A DNA stretch of 64,000 nt from Streptomyces griseorubiginosus (GTDB lineage: Bacteria; Actinomycetota; Actinomycetes; Streptomycetales; Streptomycetaceae). The number at the start of each line of letters is the position of its first letter. Positions within the stretch are counted from its first letter, which is position 1. Location of the stretch: NCBI RefSeq assembly GCF_001514195.1, contig NZ_KQ948747.1, forward strand, positions 120,321 through 184,320, given 5' to 3'. The notes below the pieces were generated by a model that was given only the letters and a program-made list of their open reading frames with translations, was not told the DNA's origin and made no database searches. Positions 41,414 to 50,754 of this stretch are shown here, piece by piece. Both the position numbers and the translations under genes were made by a program.

Positions 41414-42331
41414 TCAGGCTCCGTTCGGGTGCGCGCTCGCTGTGACCAGTTGACCGGCCCGTGCCGCGATCTGCCGTAGCCAGATGTGGGCTGGATCCCG
41501 TTCGTGCATCGGGTGCCACCACAGCGTCTCCACCAACACGCCCAGTTCGAAGGGCAGATCGAGGATCGTCGTCTTGCCCTGTGGGGCGAACAGCCAGGCG
41601 ATCCGTTCGGGGACCAGGCTCAATCGGTCGGTTCCGGCGATGAGATGGGGCACGGCGAGGTAGTCCTCGGTCATGATCGCCGGCCTCGGCTCGACTCTGC
41701 CTTCGCGCAGGCGGCGCAGCGATGGGAAGACCACGGACGGGTGGTAGTAGGGCAGTACCCACGGACGTCCGGCGAGTTCCTCCGCGCTGGAGACGGCCGG
41801 CTCGTCATCGGCCGAGGCGACGCACACCCAGCGGTCCTGGAACAGGTCGAGGGACGGTAACTGCGCCAGGATTCCCTGCGGGAGCACGATCGCGTCCACG
41901 GTGCGCAGGTTGTCGTGGGCCCGCTGGACGAATTGCTCTGTGCTGTGCCGGAACCGCAGCCGCACGCCGGGTGCCGTCTCGCGGACGAGATCGGCCAGGG
42001 CCCGCCCGAAGGTGGGCAGTTGGCAGTCGGTCAGCACCAGGGTGAATTCGTGCTCGTCGACGGCGGGATCGAAGTCCGGTCGGGTCCGGAACACCCGGTC
42101 CGTATAGCTGAGCGCCTCCGCTGTGTTCTCGGACAGGCGCTCTGCCAGCGGCGTCAGTTCGTAGGTGTTGCCCACCCTGGTCAGGAGTTCGTCGCCGAAG
42201 TGGCGGCGCAGCCGGCCCAGCGCCGTACTCAGCGTGGGCTGGCTCAGCCCGAGTCGCTGCGCCGCCCTGGTCACGCTGCGCTCCTGCAGCAGGGCGTCCA
42301 GCGACACCAGCAGGTTCAGGTCCAGGCCCAC
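41414..42331 (-). CDS. LysR-family regulator (NodD-like)
   Basis: A 305-residue LysR protein. The N-terminal winged helix is LLVSLDALLQERSVTRAAQR, LGLSQPTLSTALGRLRRHFG; the NodD/LinR-like linker EALSYTDRVFRTRPDFDPAV and the periplasmic-binding-like effector domain follow. GTG start at 42331. It is divergent from a flavin monooxygenase gene across a 267-bp gap containing a LysR-type site near its own start, so it likely controls that gene and the hydrolase after it in response to an aromatic or similar inducer. Confidence 0.92.
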   Translation of the reverse strand: MGLDLNLLVSLDALLQERSVTRAAQRLGLSQPTLSTALGRLRRHFGDELLTRVGNTYELTPLAERLSENTAEALSYTDRVFRTRPDFDPAVDEHEFTLVLTDCQLPTFGRALADLVRETAPGVRLRFRHSTEQFVQRAHDNLRTVDAIVLPQGILAQLPSLDLFQDRWVCVASADDEPAVSSAEELAGRPWVLPYYHPSVVFPSLRRLREGRVEPRPAIMTEDYLAVPHLIAGTDRLSLVPERIAWLFAPQGKTTILDLPFELGVLVETLWWHPMHERDPAHIWLRQIAARAGQLVTASAHPNGA

Positions 42332-42354
42332 GGCGTACGACCCCCTCGATGGTT

Positions 42355-42369
42355 ATTGGGAATGCCAAT
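42355..42369. promoter_or_regulatory. LysR-type binding site
   Basis: ATTGG, GAATG, CCAAT is a perfect inverted repeat with the T-N11-A spacing typical of LysR boxes, 24 bp before the LysR start codon. A second partial copy (TTCCCCAATGCC) lies near 42392. Autoregulation and control of the divergent operon are inferred. Confidence 0.6.
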
Positions 42370-42598
42370 GCCCAGCATAGGTGACTTCGGGTTCCCCAAT
42401 GCCTTCGCGGTGGCCAGAGTGGAACCGCGGCCACACCCCGACGACACCGAAGCCCGTGTCCCAGGAATGAGCCGCCGTACGCACGACCTGACGTACTGCG
42501 CCCACGGGCTCCGCCCGCACAGGTCGTACACGCGCCCGCCCCTCGCCCGAGCCACGCGGCAAGGCGAAACACATCGACTCACCAAGGAGGAGGCGACA

Positions 42599-43822
42599 AT
42601 GCCGTCGTTTCACGTTCTGATCGCCGGAGGAGGCATCGGCGGGCTCTGCCTCGCCCAGGGCCTGCGCAAGGCCGGCATCGACTGCACCGTCTTCGAGAGT
42701 GCGCCGAGCATCGGGCGCTCCGGCTACCGGCTGCACATGAACGGTGCGGGCGGCCGAGCCCTGCGGGAGTGCCTGCCCGAGAACCTCTTCGAGCTGTACA
42801 TGCAGACCTCCCGCACCACGCCGCGCCGGGAAGTCCTGGTGCTGCTTGACCACCTGGGCAACGAATTGGGCGCACGCCCGCACATCGGCCCGCCGAACGA
42901 CCCCGTCCGGCCGCACACCGCGGTCAACCGCCGCACGCTGCGGCAGATCATGAACATCGGTATGGAGGAGGTGGTCCGGTTCGGCCGTACCGTCACCCGC
43001 TTCGAGGAGGACGGCGACCAGGTACGGGTGCACCTCGACGACGGCTCCTCAGCCACAGGCGACGTCCTCGTGGCGGCCGACGGCATCAACTCGGTCGTCC
43101 GCCGACAGCTCCTGCCGGAGGTGCCGATCGTGGACACCGGTGACGTGGGCACGTACTCGATCGCACCGCTCACCGACGAACTGGCCGCCACCCTCCCCGA
43201 CGCCCTCTTCGACGGATTCGCCGGGGCGTCCGGCCCGGACGGGGCGATGCTCGTCTACGGCGTCTACCAGCCGCGTCGGCCCATCGCCGAGGCGGTCGCC
43301 GAACTCGCGCCCGGCGCAGCCATCGACCCGGTCGATCCGTACATCATGGTCAACCTCGGCATCATGCCCGGCACCCCGTTCGGCCGCGAGGCCCCCGACC
43401 TGTGGAAGGCGTCCCCCGAAGAGCGTCACGCCGTGCTGCGCCGGGCCGTCCGAGGCTGGCATCCGGCACTGGCCGGCCTCGTCGAGCGCATCGACACCTC
43501 GACGATCTTCCCGGTGTCCGTGCGCCGGCTTCAGCCCGCCGACCCCTGGCCCACCAGCAGGGTCACGCTGCTCGGCGACGCCATCCACGCCATGCCGCCG
43601 TCCTTCGGCGCCGGAGCCAACAGCGCGCTGCGGGACGCCGCCGCGCTGGCCCGGGCACTCACGGCGTCGGTGCACGGCGAGATGCCCCTGCTGACCGCGA
43701 TCGCGGAGTACGAGGCGGAGATGCGGGCCGAGGTCTTCCCCGTCCTGCGCGCCTCCGCCGACCCCCGCGCCTTCGACCCCGACTTCCTGCCGGACGACCT
43801 CTCCGTCCCCAGCCGCAACTGA
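42599..43822 (+). CDS. FAD-dependent monooxygenase (PHBH-fold)
   Basis: A 407-residue class A flavoprotein hydroxylase. FAD-binding GGGIGGLCLAQGLRKAGID near residue 9, the DG motif VLVAADGINSVVRRQL in the middle, and the second FAD motif VTLLGDAIHAMPPSFGAGAN (GD...P...GAN) near residue 320, followed by SALRDAAALARAL. It uses NAD(P)H and O2 to hydroxylate or Baeyer-Villiger oxidise an aromatic or polyketide-like substrate. The ATG follows AAGGAGGAGGCGACA. It is the first gene of an operon with an alpha/beta hydrolase, under the divergent LysR protein. Confidence 0.92.
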   Translation: MPSFHVLIAGGGIGGLCLAQGLRKAGIDCTVFESAPSIGRSGYRLHMNGAGGRALRECLPENLFELYMQTSRTTPRREVLVLLDHLGNELGARPHIGPPNDPVRPHTAVNRRTLRQIMNIGMEEVVRFGRTVTRFEEDGDQVRVHLDDGSSATGDVLVAADGINSVVRRQLLPEVPIVDTGDVGTYSIAPLTDELAATLPDALFDGFAGASGPDGAMLVYGVYQPRRPIAEAVAELAPGAAIDPVDPYIMVNLGIMPGTPFGREAPDLWKASPEERHAVLRRAVRGWHPALAGLVERIDTSTIFPVSVRRLQPADPWPTSRVTLLGDAIHAMPPSFGAGANSALRDAAALARALTASVHGEMPLLTAIAEYEAEMRAEVFPVLRASADPRAFDPDFLPDDLSVPSRN

Positions 43823-43865
43823 CCGCACGTCCCACCCTTCCGTACGACTTGTGAGGAGAGCCGTC

Positions 43866-44762
43866 ATGCCCGTCGACGAAGACGTCGAGTTCACCGTGCC
43901 CGGAGCGACCCTGCGGGGGAAGCTGTTCCGCCCCGACGACAGCGGCGACAGGTCCCTGCCGGTCGCCATCCTGCAGAGCGGCCTGGGCGGCCCTGCCGAA
44001 TCCATGTTCCCGGTGGCGCAAGGCTTCACCGACGCCGGACTGGCCGTGCTGATCTACGACCACCGCAACACCGGCTACAGCGACGGCGAGCCCCGTCAGC
44101 AATTCGACCCCTGGCAGCAGTGCCGTGACCTGCGCCATGTCATCACCCACCTGACGCTGCGCGACGACATCGACGCCGACCGCATCGGCCTGTGGGGCAT
44201 CAGCATCGGCGGCGCCAACTCCCTGTTCACCGCCGCGATGGACCGCCGGGTCCGTGCCGTCGTCAGCCTCATCCCGCCCGTCAGCGGCTGGACCGCGCGC
44301 ACCCTGCAGCCCGCCGATACCCTCGCCGAACTCGACGCCCTCATCCCCGCCGACCGCCAGGCCCAGCTGCGCGGCGAACCGGCCGTCACCCTCCGCCTGC
44401 ACGGCACACCCGAACCCGGCAGCCCCGTGATGTTCAGCGACAACGAGGGGCAGGAATTCGTCGAGAACATGATTCACGACGTACCCAGCTTCAGGAACGA
44501 GATCACCGTCTCCACGCTGGACTACCTGTACGAGATGGAGGTCCGCGCCTACGCGGAGCGCATCACCGTGCCGCTGCTGATGGTTCTCGCCTCCCAGGAC
44601 ACCGTGGCGCCCGTCGAAGAGGCCCGCGAGATGTACGGGCGGATACCCGGGCCGAAGGAGCTGATCGAGTACCCCGGCCAGCACTACGAGATCCTCTCGA
44701 ACCACTTCCCCGAGATCATCACCCGCACCGCCGAGTGGCTCGCGCGGACGCTGAGCCACTGA
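43866..44762 (+). CDS. Alpha/beta hydrolase (dienelactone-hydrolase-like)
   Basis: A 298-residue serine hydrolase. Oxyanion region QSGLGGPAESM, the strand DHRNTGYSDGEPRQQF, nucleophile elbow GISIGGAN (Ser in GxSxG), the acid in LASQDTVAPVEEA and the catalytic histidine in YPGQHYEIL. The length and N-terminal beta-strand pair (DVEFTVPGATLRGKLFRPDD) fit the YcjY/DltD-like group used on xenobiotic esters or lactones. ATG 43866 with GTGAGGAGAG upstream. It lies 43 bp after the monooxygenase, so it probably cleaves the product ester or lactone. Confidence 0.9.
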   Translation: MPVDEDVEFTVPGATLRGKLFRPDDSGDRSLPVAILQSGLGGPAESMFPVAQGFTDAGLAVLIYDHRNTGYSDGEPRQQFDPWQQCRDLRHVITHLTLRDDIDADRIGLWGISIGGANSLFTAAMDRRVRAVVSLIPPVSGWTARTLQPADTLAELDALIPADRQAQLRGEPAVTLRLHGTPEPGSPVMFSDNEGQEFVENMIHDVPSFRNEITVSTLDYLYEMEVRAYAERITVPLLMVLASQDTVAPVEEAREMYGRIPGPKELIEYPGQHYEILSNHFPEIITRTAEWLARTLSH

Positions 44763-44989
44763 ATCGAGGCCCCGCGGTTTTCACAGCCCTTGGGGTCTTC
44801 CTGCGCACCGGGCGCCCGCTTCGGAGTCCCGAGCGGCGGCTGCGCGCGCTCCACGAGGCCGTCGACGCCGGCCTCCTCGGCCTGGGAGAACCGCGGCACC
44901 AACGCGTGACCGCAAGCCCAGGTCGGCAAGAACGGGGCGCGGCCCGCCTGTTCGGCCGGCGTCCTGACCGTCTGCCTCCCCCTCTCTCT

Positions 44990-45074
44990 CATATCCACGC
45001 TCGGCGAACACCTGCCGTGCGCCTTCCAAGATCGCCTCTCGCGTGGGAGCCCGGCGCTCCGCGCGAGTGGACAC
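44990..45074 (-). pseudogene. N-terminal remnant of a TetR-type regulator
   Basis: MSTRAERRAPTREAILEGAR followed by QVFAERGYE is the start of a TetR DNA-binding domain. After about 28 codons the match ends: the open frame runs on with low-complexity arginine/glycine sequence and no recognition helix. The remaining ~200 bp to the hydrolase gene carry no other clear gene. Probably a regulator lost from between the two transcription units. Confidence 0.6.
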
Positions 45075-45098
45075 ACCATGACTGTCTGGGAGAAAACC

Positions 45099-46163
45099 AT
45101 GAAGAACAACCGCAGGCTCCGGACCATCACGGCCGGCGTCGCCGCGATCACCGTACTGGGAGTGGGCTCGGTCGCCACCGCACAGGCGGGTGGAGGATCA
45201 TCCTCCACGGCCGCCACCGCGGGCAGCGGAATCCCCGCATCGGTGAACCCCACCACCGACGTCGCGGCCCACACGCCCGGCTCCGGGCGCACCTGGAACG
45301 ACTCGATCTACTTCACCAGCGAGGTCAAGGCCGGCGGTCACGACTTCGGGGTGCTGGTGCAGACGATGCGCATGCCGAACCAGGACAAGTACAGCATGAC
45401 GGTGTCCGTCACCGACGAGAAGACCGGCTGGTACAAGAACTACGAGACCGGCATCGCCAAGGACGACTACACCTGGAGCACCAGCGGGCTGAACATCAAG
45501 ATGCCCGGCCTGAGCTGGACGGGCGATGCGCAGAAGATGTTCGTCAAGGCCGCCACACCGTGGGGCTCCCTGGACCTCCAGCTCAAGGCCGAGGGCCCGG
45601 TCATGAACTACGCCGGTACCGGTGTGTGGGACATGCACGGGGCGCAGCAGTATGAGTTCGCCCTGCCGTCGATGCGGACCACGGGCACACTCTCCGTCCA
45701 GGGCAGGACGCACAAAGTCTCCGGCGAGTCCTGGCTGGACCGGCAGTGGGGTCCGCTGCCGCAGTCCCTGGTGCGCTGGACGTGGATGAACCTCAGCCTG
45801 CCGAACGGCGACAAGGTCGCCGTCTGGGACACCCTGGGCGGCACGGCCGAGAACGCCTGGGCCACCGTGCTGCATCCGGACGGCTCCTACGACCTGGCGG
45901 CGGTCAGGCCCCTCGCCGACAGCGCGCACAGGTTCTGGGCCGGCCCGACCTCCGGCAACACCTACCCCACCCGCTGGCGGCTGGAGATTCCGTCACTGAA
46001 GACCGATGTCACCGTCCGGATCACCGGTACCGACGCGCAGGAGATCACCGGCACACTGGGTAACCGCCTGGAGGGCACCGCGGCCTTCTCCGGCACGTAC
46101 GAGGGCAAGAAGGTAAGTGGCAAGAACTACGTCGAGATGGTCGGCAACTGGTCGGCTGCCTGA
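45099..46163 (+). CDS. Secreted CrtC/AttH-like lipocalin-domain protein
   Basis: A 354-residue exported protein. A Sec-type signal peptide (RRLRTITAGVAAITVLGVGS, cleavage after VATAQA) is followed by two lipocalin-like beta-barrel halves of the CrtC/AttH (hydroxyneurosporene dehydratase-like) family: WNDSIYFTSEVKAGGHDFGV, MPGLSWTGDAQKMFVKAATP, the VSGESWLDRQWGPLP signature and the closing KVSGKNYVEMVGNW. The ATG at 45099 follows GGGAG; ATG 45078 would put seven residues before the signal. Enzymatic role, if any, is unclear: relatives hydrate carotenoids or bind hydrophobic ligands. It ends at a strong terminator. Confidence 0.85.
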   Translation: MKNNRRLRTITAGVAAITVLGVGSVATAQAGGGSSSTAATAGSGIPASVNPTTDVAAHTPGSGRTWNDSIYFTSEVKAGGHDFGVLVQTMRMPNQDKYSMTVSVTDEKTGWYKNYETGIAKDDYTWSTSGLNIKMPGLSWTGDAQKMFVKAATPWGSLDLQLKAEGPVMNYAGTGVWDMHGAQQYEFALPSMRTTGTLSVQGRTHKVSGESWLDRQWGPLPQSLVRWTWMNLSLPNGDKVAVWDTLGGTAENAWATVLHPDGSYDLAAVRPLADSAHRFWAGPTSGNTYPTRWRLEIPSLKTDVTVRITGTDAQEITGTLGNRLEGTAAFSGTYEGKKVSGKNYVEMVGNWSAA

Positions 46164-46234
46164 GCTGCCCGCAGCCAGTGTCTTTGCGGACCACACCGGA
46201 CCGTGACCGCCGACACGGCCGAGCCGGACTGCAT

Positions 46235-46280
46235 AGCGCCCGCCCCGCATCCCGCGATCACGGGACGCGGGGCGGGCGCT
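46235..46280 (+). terminator. Strong stem-loop terminator
   Basis: Arms of 20 bp (46235-46254 and 46261-46280) pair with a single A:C mismatch around a 6-base loop, 72 bp after the stop of the secreted-protein gene, and end in GCGCTTTG. Stem is almost entirely G:C. Confidence 0.85.
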
Positions 46281-46345
46281 TTGACGACCGATCGGCAGGC
46301 GCCGGACGCGGAGGGGCTGAAAGAAGACAACGGCAGCGCTCGCAA

Positions 46346-47285
46346 TGAGCGGCTTTGGTGTTCCGGAATGCCTGCGTTGGCACGAGGGAGCTCTGTGGTT
46401 CTCCGATCTGGCGCACGGCACGGTGCATCGCTGGGACGGCAGCGGGGATCCGGAGACGGTCCTGAAGGTGCCGGGCCGGCGGACTCGGCTGGCTTCCTGA
46501 CGGTCGCCTGCTGGTCGTGTCCATGGACGAGGGCTGGGTGTACCGGCGGGCAGCGGGCGGCTAGCTGGTCGAGCACGCCGATCTGCGCACCCTTGTCGGT
46601 GGCCCGGTCAACGACATGCTGGTTGACCCTCAAGGGCGGGCGTACCTCGGCAACTTCGGATTCGACTACCACGCTTTCATCCGCAGGCACCCGAACTCGC
46701 TGCTCTATGCGCCGCCCGGCCCCCGAGAACCCCGGTCGCCTGCCTCGCCCCGGACGGAAGTGTGATCGGGCTGTTGGAGCCGCTGCTGTTTCCCAACGGC
46801 ATGCTTCTCACGGCCGACGGCACGGCGGTGGTAGTGGCCGAAACACTCGCCATGCGACTCACCCGCCTCCCCACCCACGGCGACGGCACGCTCGAAGGCC
46901 CGCAGCCCTGGGCCGCGTTGATCTCACCGCTTCTGTGGCGCCTGGTGAACCATCCGGGGCTGTCCGGACGCATCACCCGCAGGATCTCCGCCCTCCTTGA
47001 CCATCCCGCCATAGCCAAGTGTTCTGCGTCCCCCGTCGCACCGGACGGCATCGCCTGGGACACCGACGGCGAGACGATCTGGGTGGCGAACGCGCTGCGC
47101 GCGAATGCGTACGTGTGGCAGAGGGCGGCCGTGTCCTCGATCGGGTGGCGACGAGCCAGCACACGCTCAGTTGCCTGGTGGCGGGCCATGACGGGCGCAC
47201 CCTTTTCGCCTCCACCGTGCCGACGGACGACCCCGTCCGCGCCGCCGCCCTGAACGGCGGCCGTATCGAGATGGTCCGACTGTGA
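46346..47285 (+). pseudogene. SMP-30/gluconolactonase-like beta-propeller, broken
   Basis: A lactonase-type six-bladed propeller gene in several frames. VPECLRWHEGALWFSDLAHG is the first blade with the metal-binding glutamate; LGWLPDGRLLVVSMDEGWVY is in the next frame; a TAG interrupts before LVEHADLRTLVGGPVNDMLV and DPQGRAYLGNFGFDY; then, again shifted, LFPNGMLLTADGTAVVVAET, PDGIAWDTDGETIWVANALR, and finally LSCLVAGHDGRTLFASTVPT. At least three frameshifts and a stop. Intact members hydrolyse sugar or other lactones. First of a run of decayed genes. Confidence 0.8.
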
Positions 47286-47334
47286 CGCACCGGGTGACGG
47301 ACGAACGACGCCGAAGCGACATGACCGAAGGAGT

Positions 47335-48169
47335 GTGCGGCAATGGGCCGGAGAACTGAGGAGGGACCAGGTCGTCCTGGTGACCGGCGCGGCACGTGGC
47401 ATCGGGGCTGCCGTCGCGGAACTCGCCGTCGCGCGCGGCCATCGGGTGATGCTGACCGACGTCGACGAAGTGGCTGTCATCAGCCATGCCCGCAGCCTGG
47501 GGCCGGGCCGCCGCCTGTGTGCTGGACATCCGCAGCCCCGCGGGATGGACCAGCGCCTTCGAGGCGGCGGAAGCAGCTTTCGGCAGTGTCGACGTACTGG
47601 TCAACAACGCGGGTATCACCCACACCGGAGTGGCTCGCGACCTCCGTCAGCAGCAGCACCGGGACATCGTCGAGGTGAACCTGCTCGGCACCGTCACCGG
47701 CGTCTGCACGGCACTGGCGCGGATGACCGCGCAGGGCCACGGCCACATCAACGTGTGCAGCATGACTTCGTTCCTGCCGCTGCCCGGATACGCGACCTAC
47801 TGCGCCTCGAAGTACGGGCTGCGGGCCTTCCACCACAGCGTCGCCATCGAAGAGCGCGACGGACCGCTGGACTTCACCATCATCCATCCGCCGTCCACCC
47901 GGACCGCCATGCTCGAACAGGAGATGGCCGACCCGTCCTGCGCCATCGCCTTCGCGGAGAAGTCCTACGCACCGCAGCAGATCGCCCGAGCCGTCGTCGA
48001 CGCCATCGCCACCAAACCGATCGAGGTCGTCTTCCCGGCCCTCGCGGGCCGCGTCCAGCGGATCGCCGGTGTCTTCCCCCGGCTGATGCGCCTGATCCTT
48101 CCCGTCGATGAGGCCAGGGGGCTGCGGCACCGGGAGCGCCTCACGTCCCAGCCGGGGACCGGCTCATGA
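47335..48169 (+). pseudogene. Short-chain dehydrogenase with a frameshift
   Basis: The cofactor motif VLVTGAARGIGAAVAELAVA is in one frame up to about 47500, and from RAAACVLDIRSPAGW onward the protein continues in another, with VLVNNAGITHTGVARD, the catalytic YCASKYGLRAFHHS and a normal C-terminus (IEVVFPALAGRVQRIAGVFP). A single-base change in the G/C run near 47500 would explain it. The C-terminal region resembles SDRs acting on long or bulky alcohols. Otherwise complete, so the lesion is recent or an error. Confidence 0.8.
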
Positions 48170-48299
48170 GGGACATCGGCGCCCTCGGACGGGCAATCCG
48201 ACGGCCGATCCGTCTGGCCGCCGACCCGTCTGACGCGACCGGACCGCTACTTCGTCCGACCACGGCCGGCTCTGTGAACTCGCCAGAAAGGGTGCTGAT

Positions 48300-49553
48300 A
48301 TGAGTGAGCGCGTAGTGTCCCCGCCAGGCATGAAGACGGCCGCCAGTACCGAGGCAGGCCCGGGCGAGGCTCGAATGGCACGGCTGAACAGGGCGACCGA
48401 GCATCTTGATCCACCCTTCGCGGTAGTGGATCTCGACGCCTTCGACGCCAACGCCGCGGATCTGACCCGCTGTACGGGCGGCAGGGCGACCATCCGCCTG
48501 GCCAGCAAGTCGTTGCGCAGCCGCGCGCTGATCCGCTGGGCCGTCCGGCGCGAGGGGTATAAGGGGATTCTCGCCTTCACCCTCCCCGAGGCGCTGTGGC
48601 TGGCCGAGGAGCATGAGGACGTGGTCATCGGCTACCCGACGACGGACCGCGCGGCGCTGAGACAACTCGCGGCGGACGAGCGAGCTGCCTCCCGAATCAC
48701 CCTCATGATCGACTCCATCGGGCAGCTGGACTTCATCGACGAGACGGTGGGCACGTCCCGTCCCGCCATCCGCGTCTGTATCGACCTGGACGCGTCGCTG
48801 GAACTGGCAGGCGGCCGCATCCATCTCGGTCCGTACCGCTCCCCGGTGCACACACCACGGCAAGCGGCGGTACTCGCCCACGCTATCCAGATCCGCGCCG
48901 GCTTTCACCTGTCCGGAGTCATGTCCTACGAGGGCCAGATCGCCGGACTCGGCGACAACCAGCCCGGCTCCGCCCTCAAAAGAGCCGCGATGCGCGCCAT
49001 GCAGCGCCTGTCTGCGAACGAGCTGGCCGACCGGCGAGCCGCTGCTGTCGCCGCTGTCGAGGCCGTCGCACCGCTGGAGTTCGTCAACGGCGGTGTCACG
49101 GGCTCCATCGAGCAGACCTCCGCCGAGCACGTCATCACCGAAGTCGGCGCCGGATCAGGTCTGTACGGGCCGGGGTTGTTCGACTTCTACCGACACTTCC
49201 ACCCGCGCCCCGCAGCCTACTTCGTCATGTCTGTCGTGCGTCGCCCGACAACCAGGATCGCCACCGTGCTGGGCGGGGGCTGGATCGCTTCCGGGCCGAC
49301 CGGCGCGGACCGCCAGCCCACTGTGAGCTGGCCTCAGGGCCTGCGAACGAACCCCATGGAAGGGGCCGGTGAAGTCCAGACCCCGGTCCTGGGCCGAGCG
49401 GCGCACGGACTGCGGCTGGGGGAGCACGTGTGATTCCGCCACGCCAAGGCGGGCGAACTGTGCGAACGCGTCAACACCCTTCACCTGGTGTCGGGCACCG
49501 ACATCGTCGAGCAGGTCCGCACCTTTCGCGGCGAAGGCCACGCCTTTTTCTGA
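48300..49553 (+). pseudogene. PLP-dependent D-threonine-aldolase/deaminase-like gene with internal TGA
   Basis: A fold-type III (alanine-racemase-like) PLP enzyme. The cofactor lysine is in IRLASKSLRSRALIRW; GYKGILAFTLPEALWLAEEH, the VCIDLDASLELAGGRIHLGP strand and GSGLYGPGLFDFYRHF are typical of bacterial amino-acid deaminase/D-threonine aldolases. The frame stops at TGA 49431-49433 where relatives have tryptophan (EHV-W-FRHAK), and the same frame then continues for 40 codons of conserved C-terminus (FRHAKAGELCERVNTLHLVS) to TGA at 49551. The lost segment includes the metal-binding region. ATG at 48300. Confidence 0.82.
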
Positions 49554-49647
49554 ACTCGTCCCCGCCCAGAGCTCCGGCCCGTCCCCTCGGAGGCCCGATG
49601 TCCCCAGAATTCCACTGCCCTGCTCCCGCGCCGGACGGCATCGCGGC

Positions 49648-49853
49648 GGCACCAGGTCCTGCCCGATGCGGAGAGCCGCGCCCAGGACCTTGGCATCATG
49701 AACATCGGCTCGGTGATCCCGCCCGCGCTGGCCCCGCTGATCGCCAGTCTCATCATCACTTCTGACCGCGGTTACCCTGTTCTCTTCGCCCTCGTGGGTG
49801 CCACTTCGGCCGTCGGAGTCCTGCTCGTGTATCGCGTACGGTCCGTGCGTTAG
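49648..49853 (+). pseudogene. C-terminal remnant of an MFS transporter
   Basis: RHQVLPDAESRAQDLGIMNI continues into GSVIPPALAPLIASLIITSD and ends FALVGATSAVGVLLVYRVRS. This is the last two helices of a sugar-type MFS protein (the D..RA.DLG..NI segment is typical of the loop before helix 11). The ten helices before it are missing. The 95 bp between this and the PLP gene hold nothing recognisable. Confidence 0.75.
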
Positions 49854-50085
49854 AGGCGCCGAGACCGTCACCGTCGAGTCAAGGGATGCGGCTCAGGAAC
49901 CAGAATGCCGCGCTCGCCCGGGAAGGCTTCTCGTACTGCGTAACAGGCGCGACTCCGATCAGCGATTCATCAACCTTTACTTGCACCCTGTCCTGGGGCA
50001 CGGTCACGCGCTTTTTCCGATCGGCGACCGTGATCTCGGCTACGGCGTCGCTGTCATGGTGCTGGTCGAGGAAATGGGACGTTCC

Positions 50086-50740
50086 GTGGCAGAACCTGGT
50101 CCTGCCAAGACGGGTGCGGCATCGGCTCGGCGTTCTCCGGTTCGGCCACCCGTTCCGCTGGAGCGCATCGTCGCGACCGCGCTTTAGATCGTGGATGAGG
50201 AGGGTTCCGACGCTCATGCGGACACTCGCCCAGCGTCTGGGACCGGGCACGGCGACGCTGTTAGAGAACCGGGCAGCCCTGGCCGCCCATGTTGTGGACC
50301 GCATGCTCGCCATCGAGGCGTTCGACGGTGACGAGCTGTCCTGGGCGGGTGGGAGCGGGCGCTGCGAACGGGTGCGCATGCCATGTTCGACGCCTTGACC
50401 CCGCATCGGAACGCGGCTCGGCTGCCGGTCGCGCAGGTTCCGCTGGGGCCGAACGCCATGGCACTGGGGGAGCATTGTCGCGGTGCTCGACAGCGGTTTC
50501 CCGCCGCGAACAGTCGCGTACGCGTACGTGACCTGGCCCGCTATGTGCTCGGCTTCGCCATACAGGTCGACGGACATAGCGGAGCGGGACGAGTCGGCGG
50601 CCGTATTCCAGAGCATCGGTCGGGACCTGTTCGAGGCCACCGTCACCGGGGCCGCGGTGATGCCCGTCCCGATCGAGGAGGAGTTCGACTTCGGCCTCGA
50701 ACTCCTCCTCAGCGGGCTCGCCCACCTGCGCGAGGTCTGA
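50086..50740 (+). pseudogene. TetR-type regulator with TetR_C domain, broken
   Basis: From GTG 50086 the frame reads VAEPGPAKTGAASARR, then PPVPLERIVATAL (DNA-binding domain start), a TAG at 50185-50187, IVDEEGSDA, and after frameshifts LRTLAQRLGPGTATL-like sequence, ENRAALAAHVVDRMLAIEAF, MFDALTPHRNAARLPVAQVP, and finally SGFPPRTVAYAYVTWPAM and EEEFDFGLELLLSGLAHLRE. The order and content match tetracycline-repressor-like TetR_C proteins. One stop and at least three frameshifts. It abuts the convergent LysR gene. Confidence 0.8.
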
Positions 50741-50754
50741 CCGGGGCCGCGAAC

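Noticed and set aside
49879..50080. Minus-strand frame with DRVQVKVDESLIGVAPVTQY and a stop after FWFLSRIP
   Set aside because: Reasonable codon use and could be the end of a real gene, but no start, family or partner can be supported and it overlaps the start region of the broken TetR gene.
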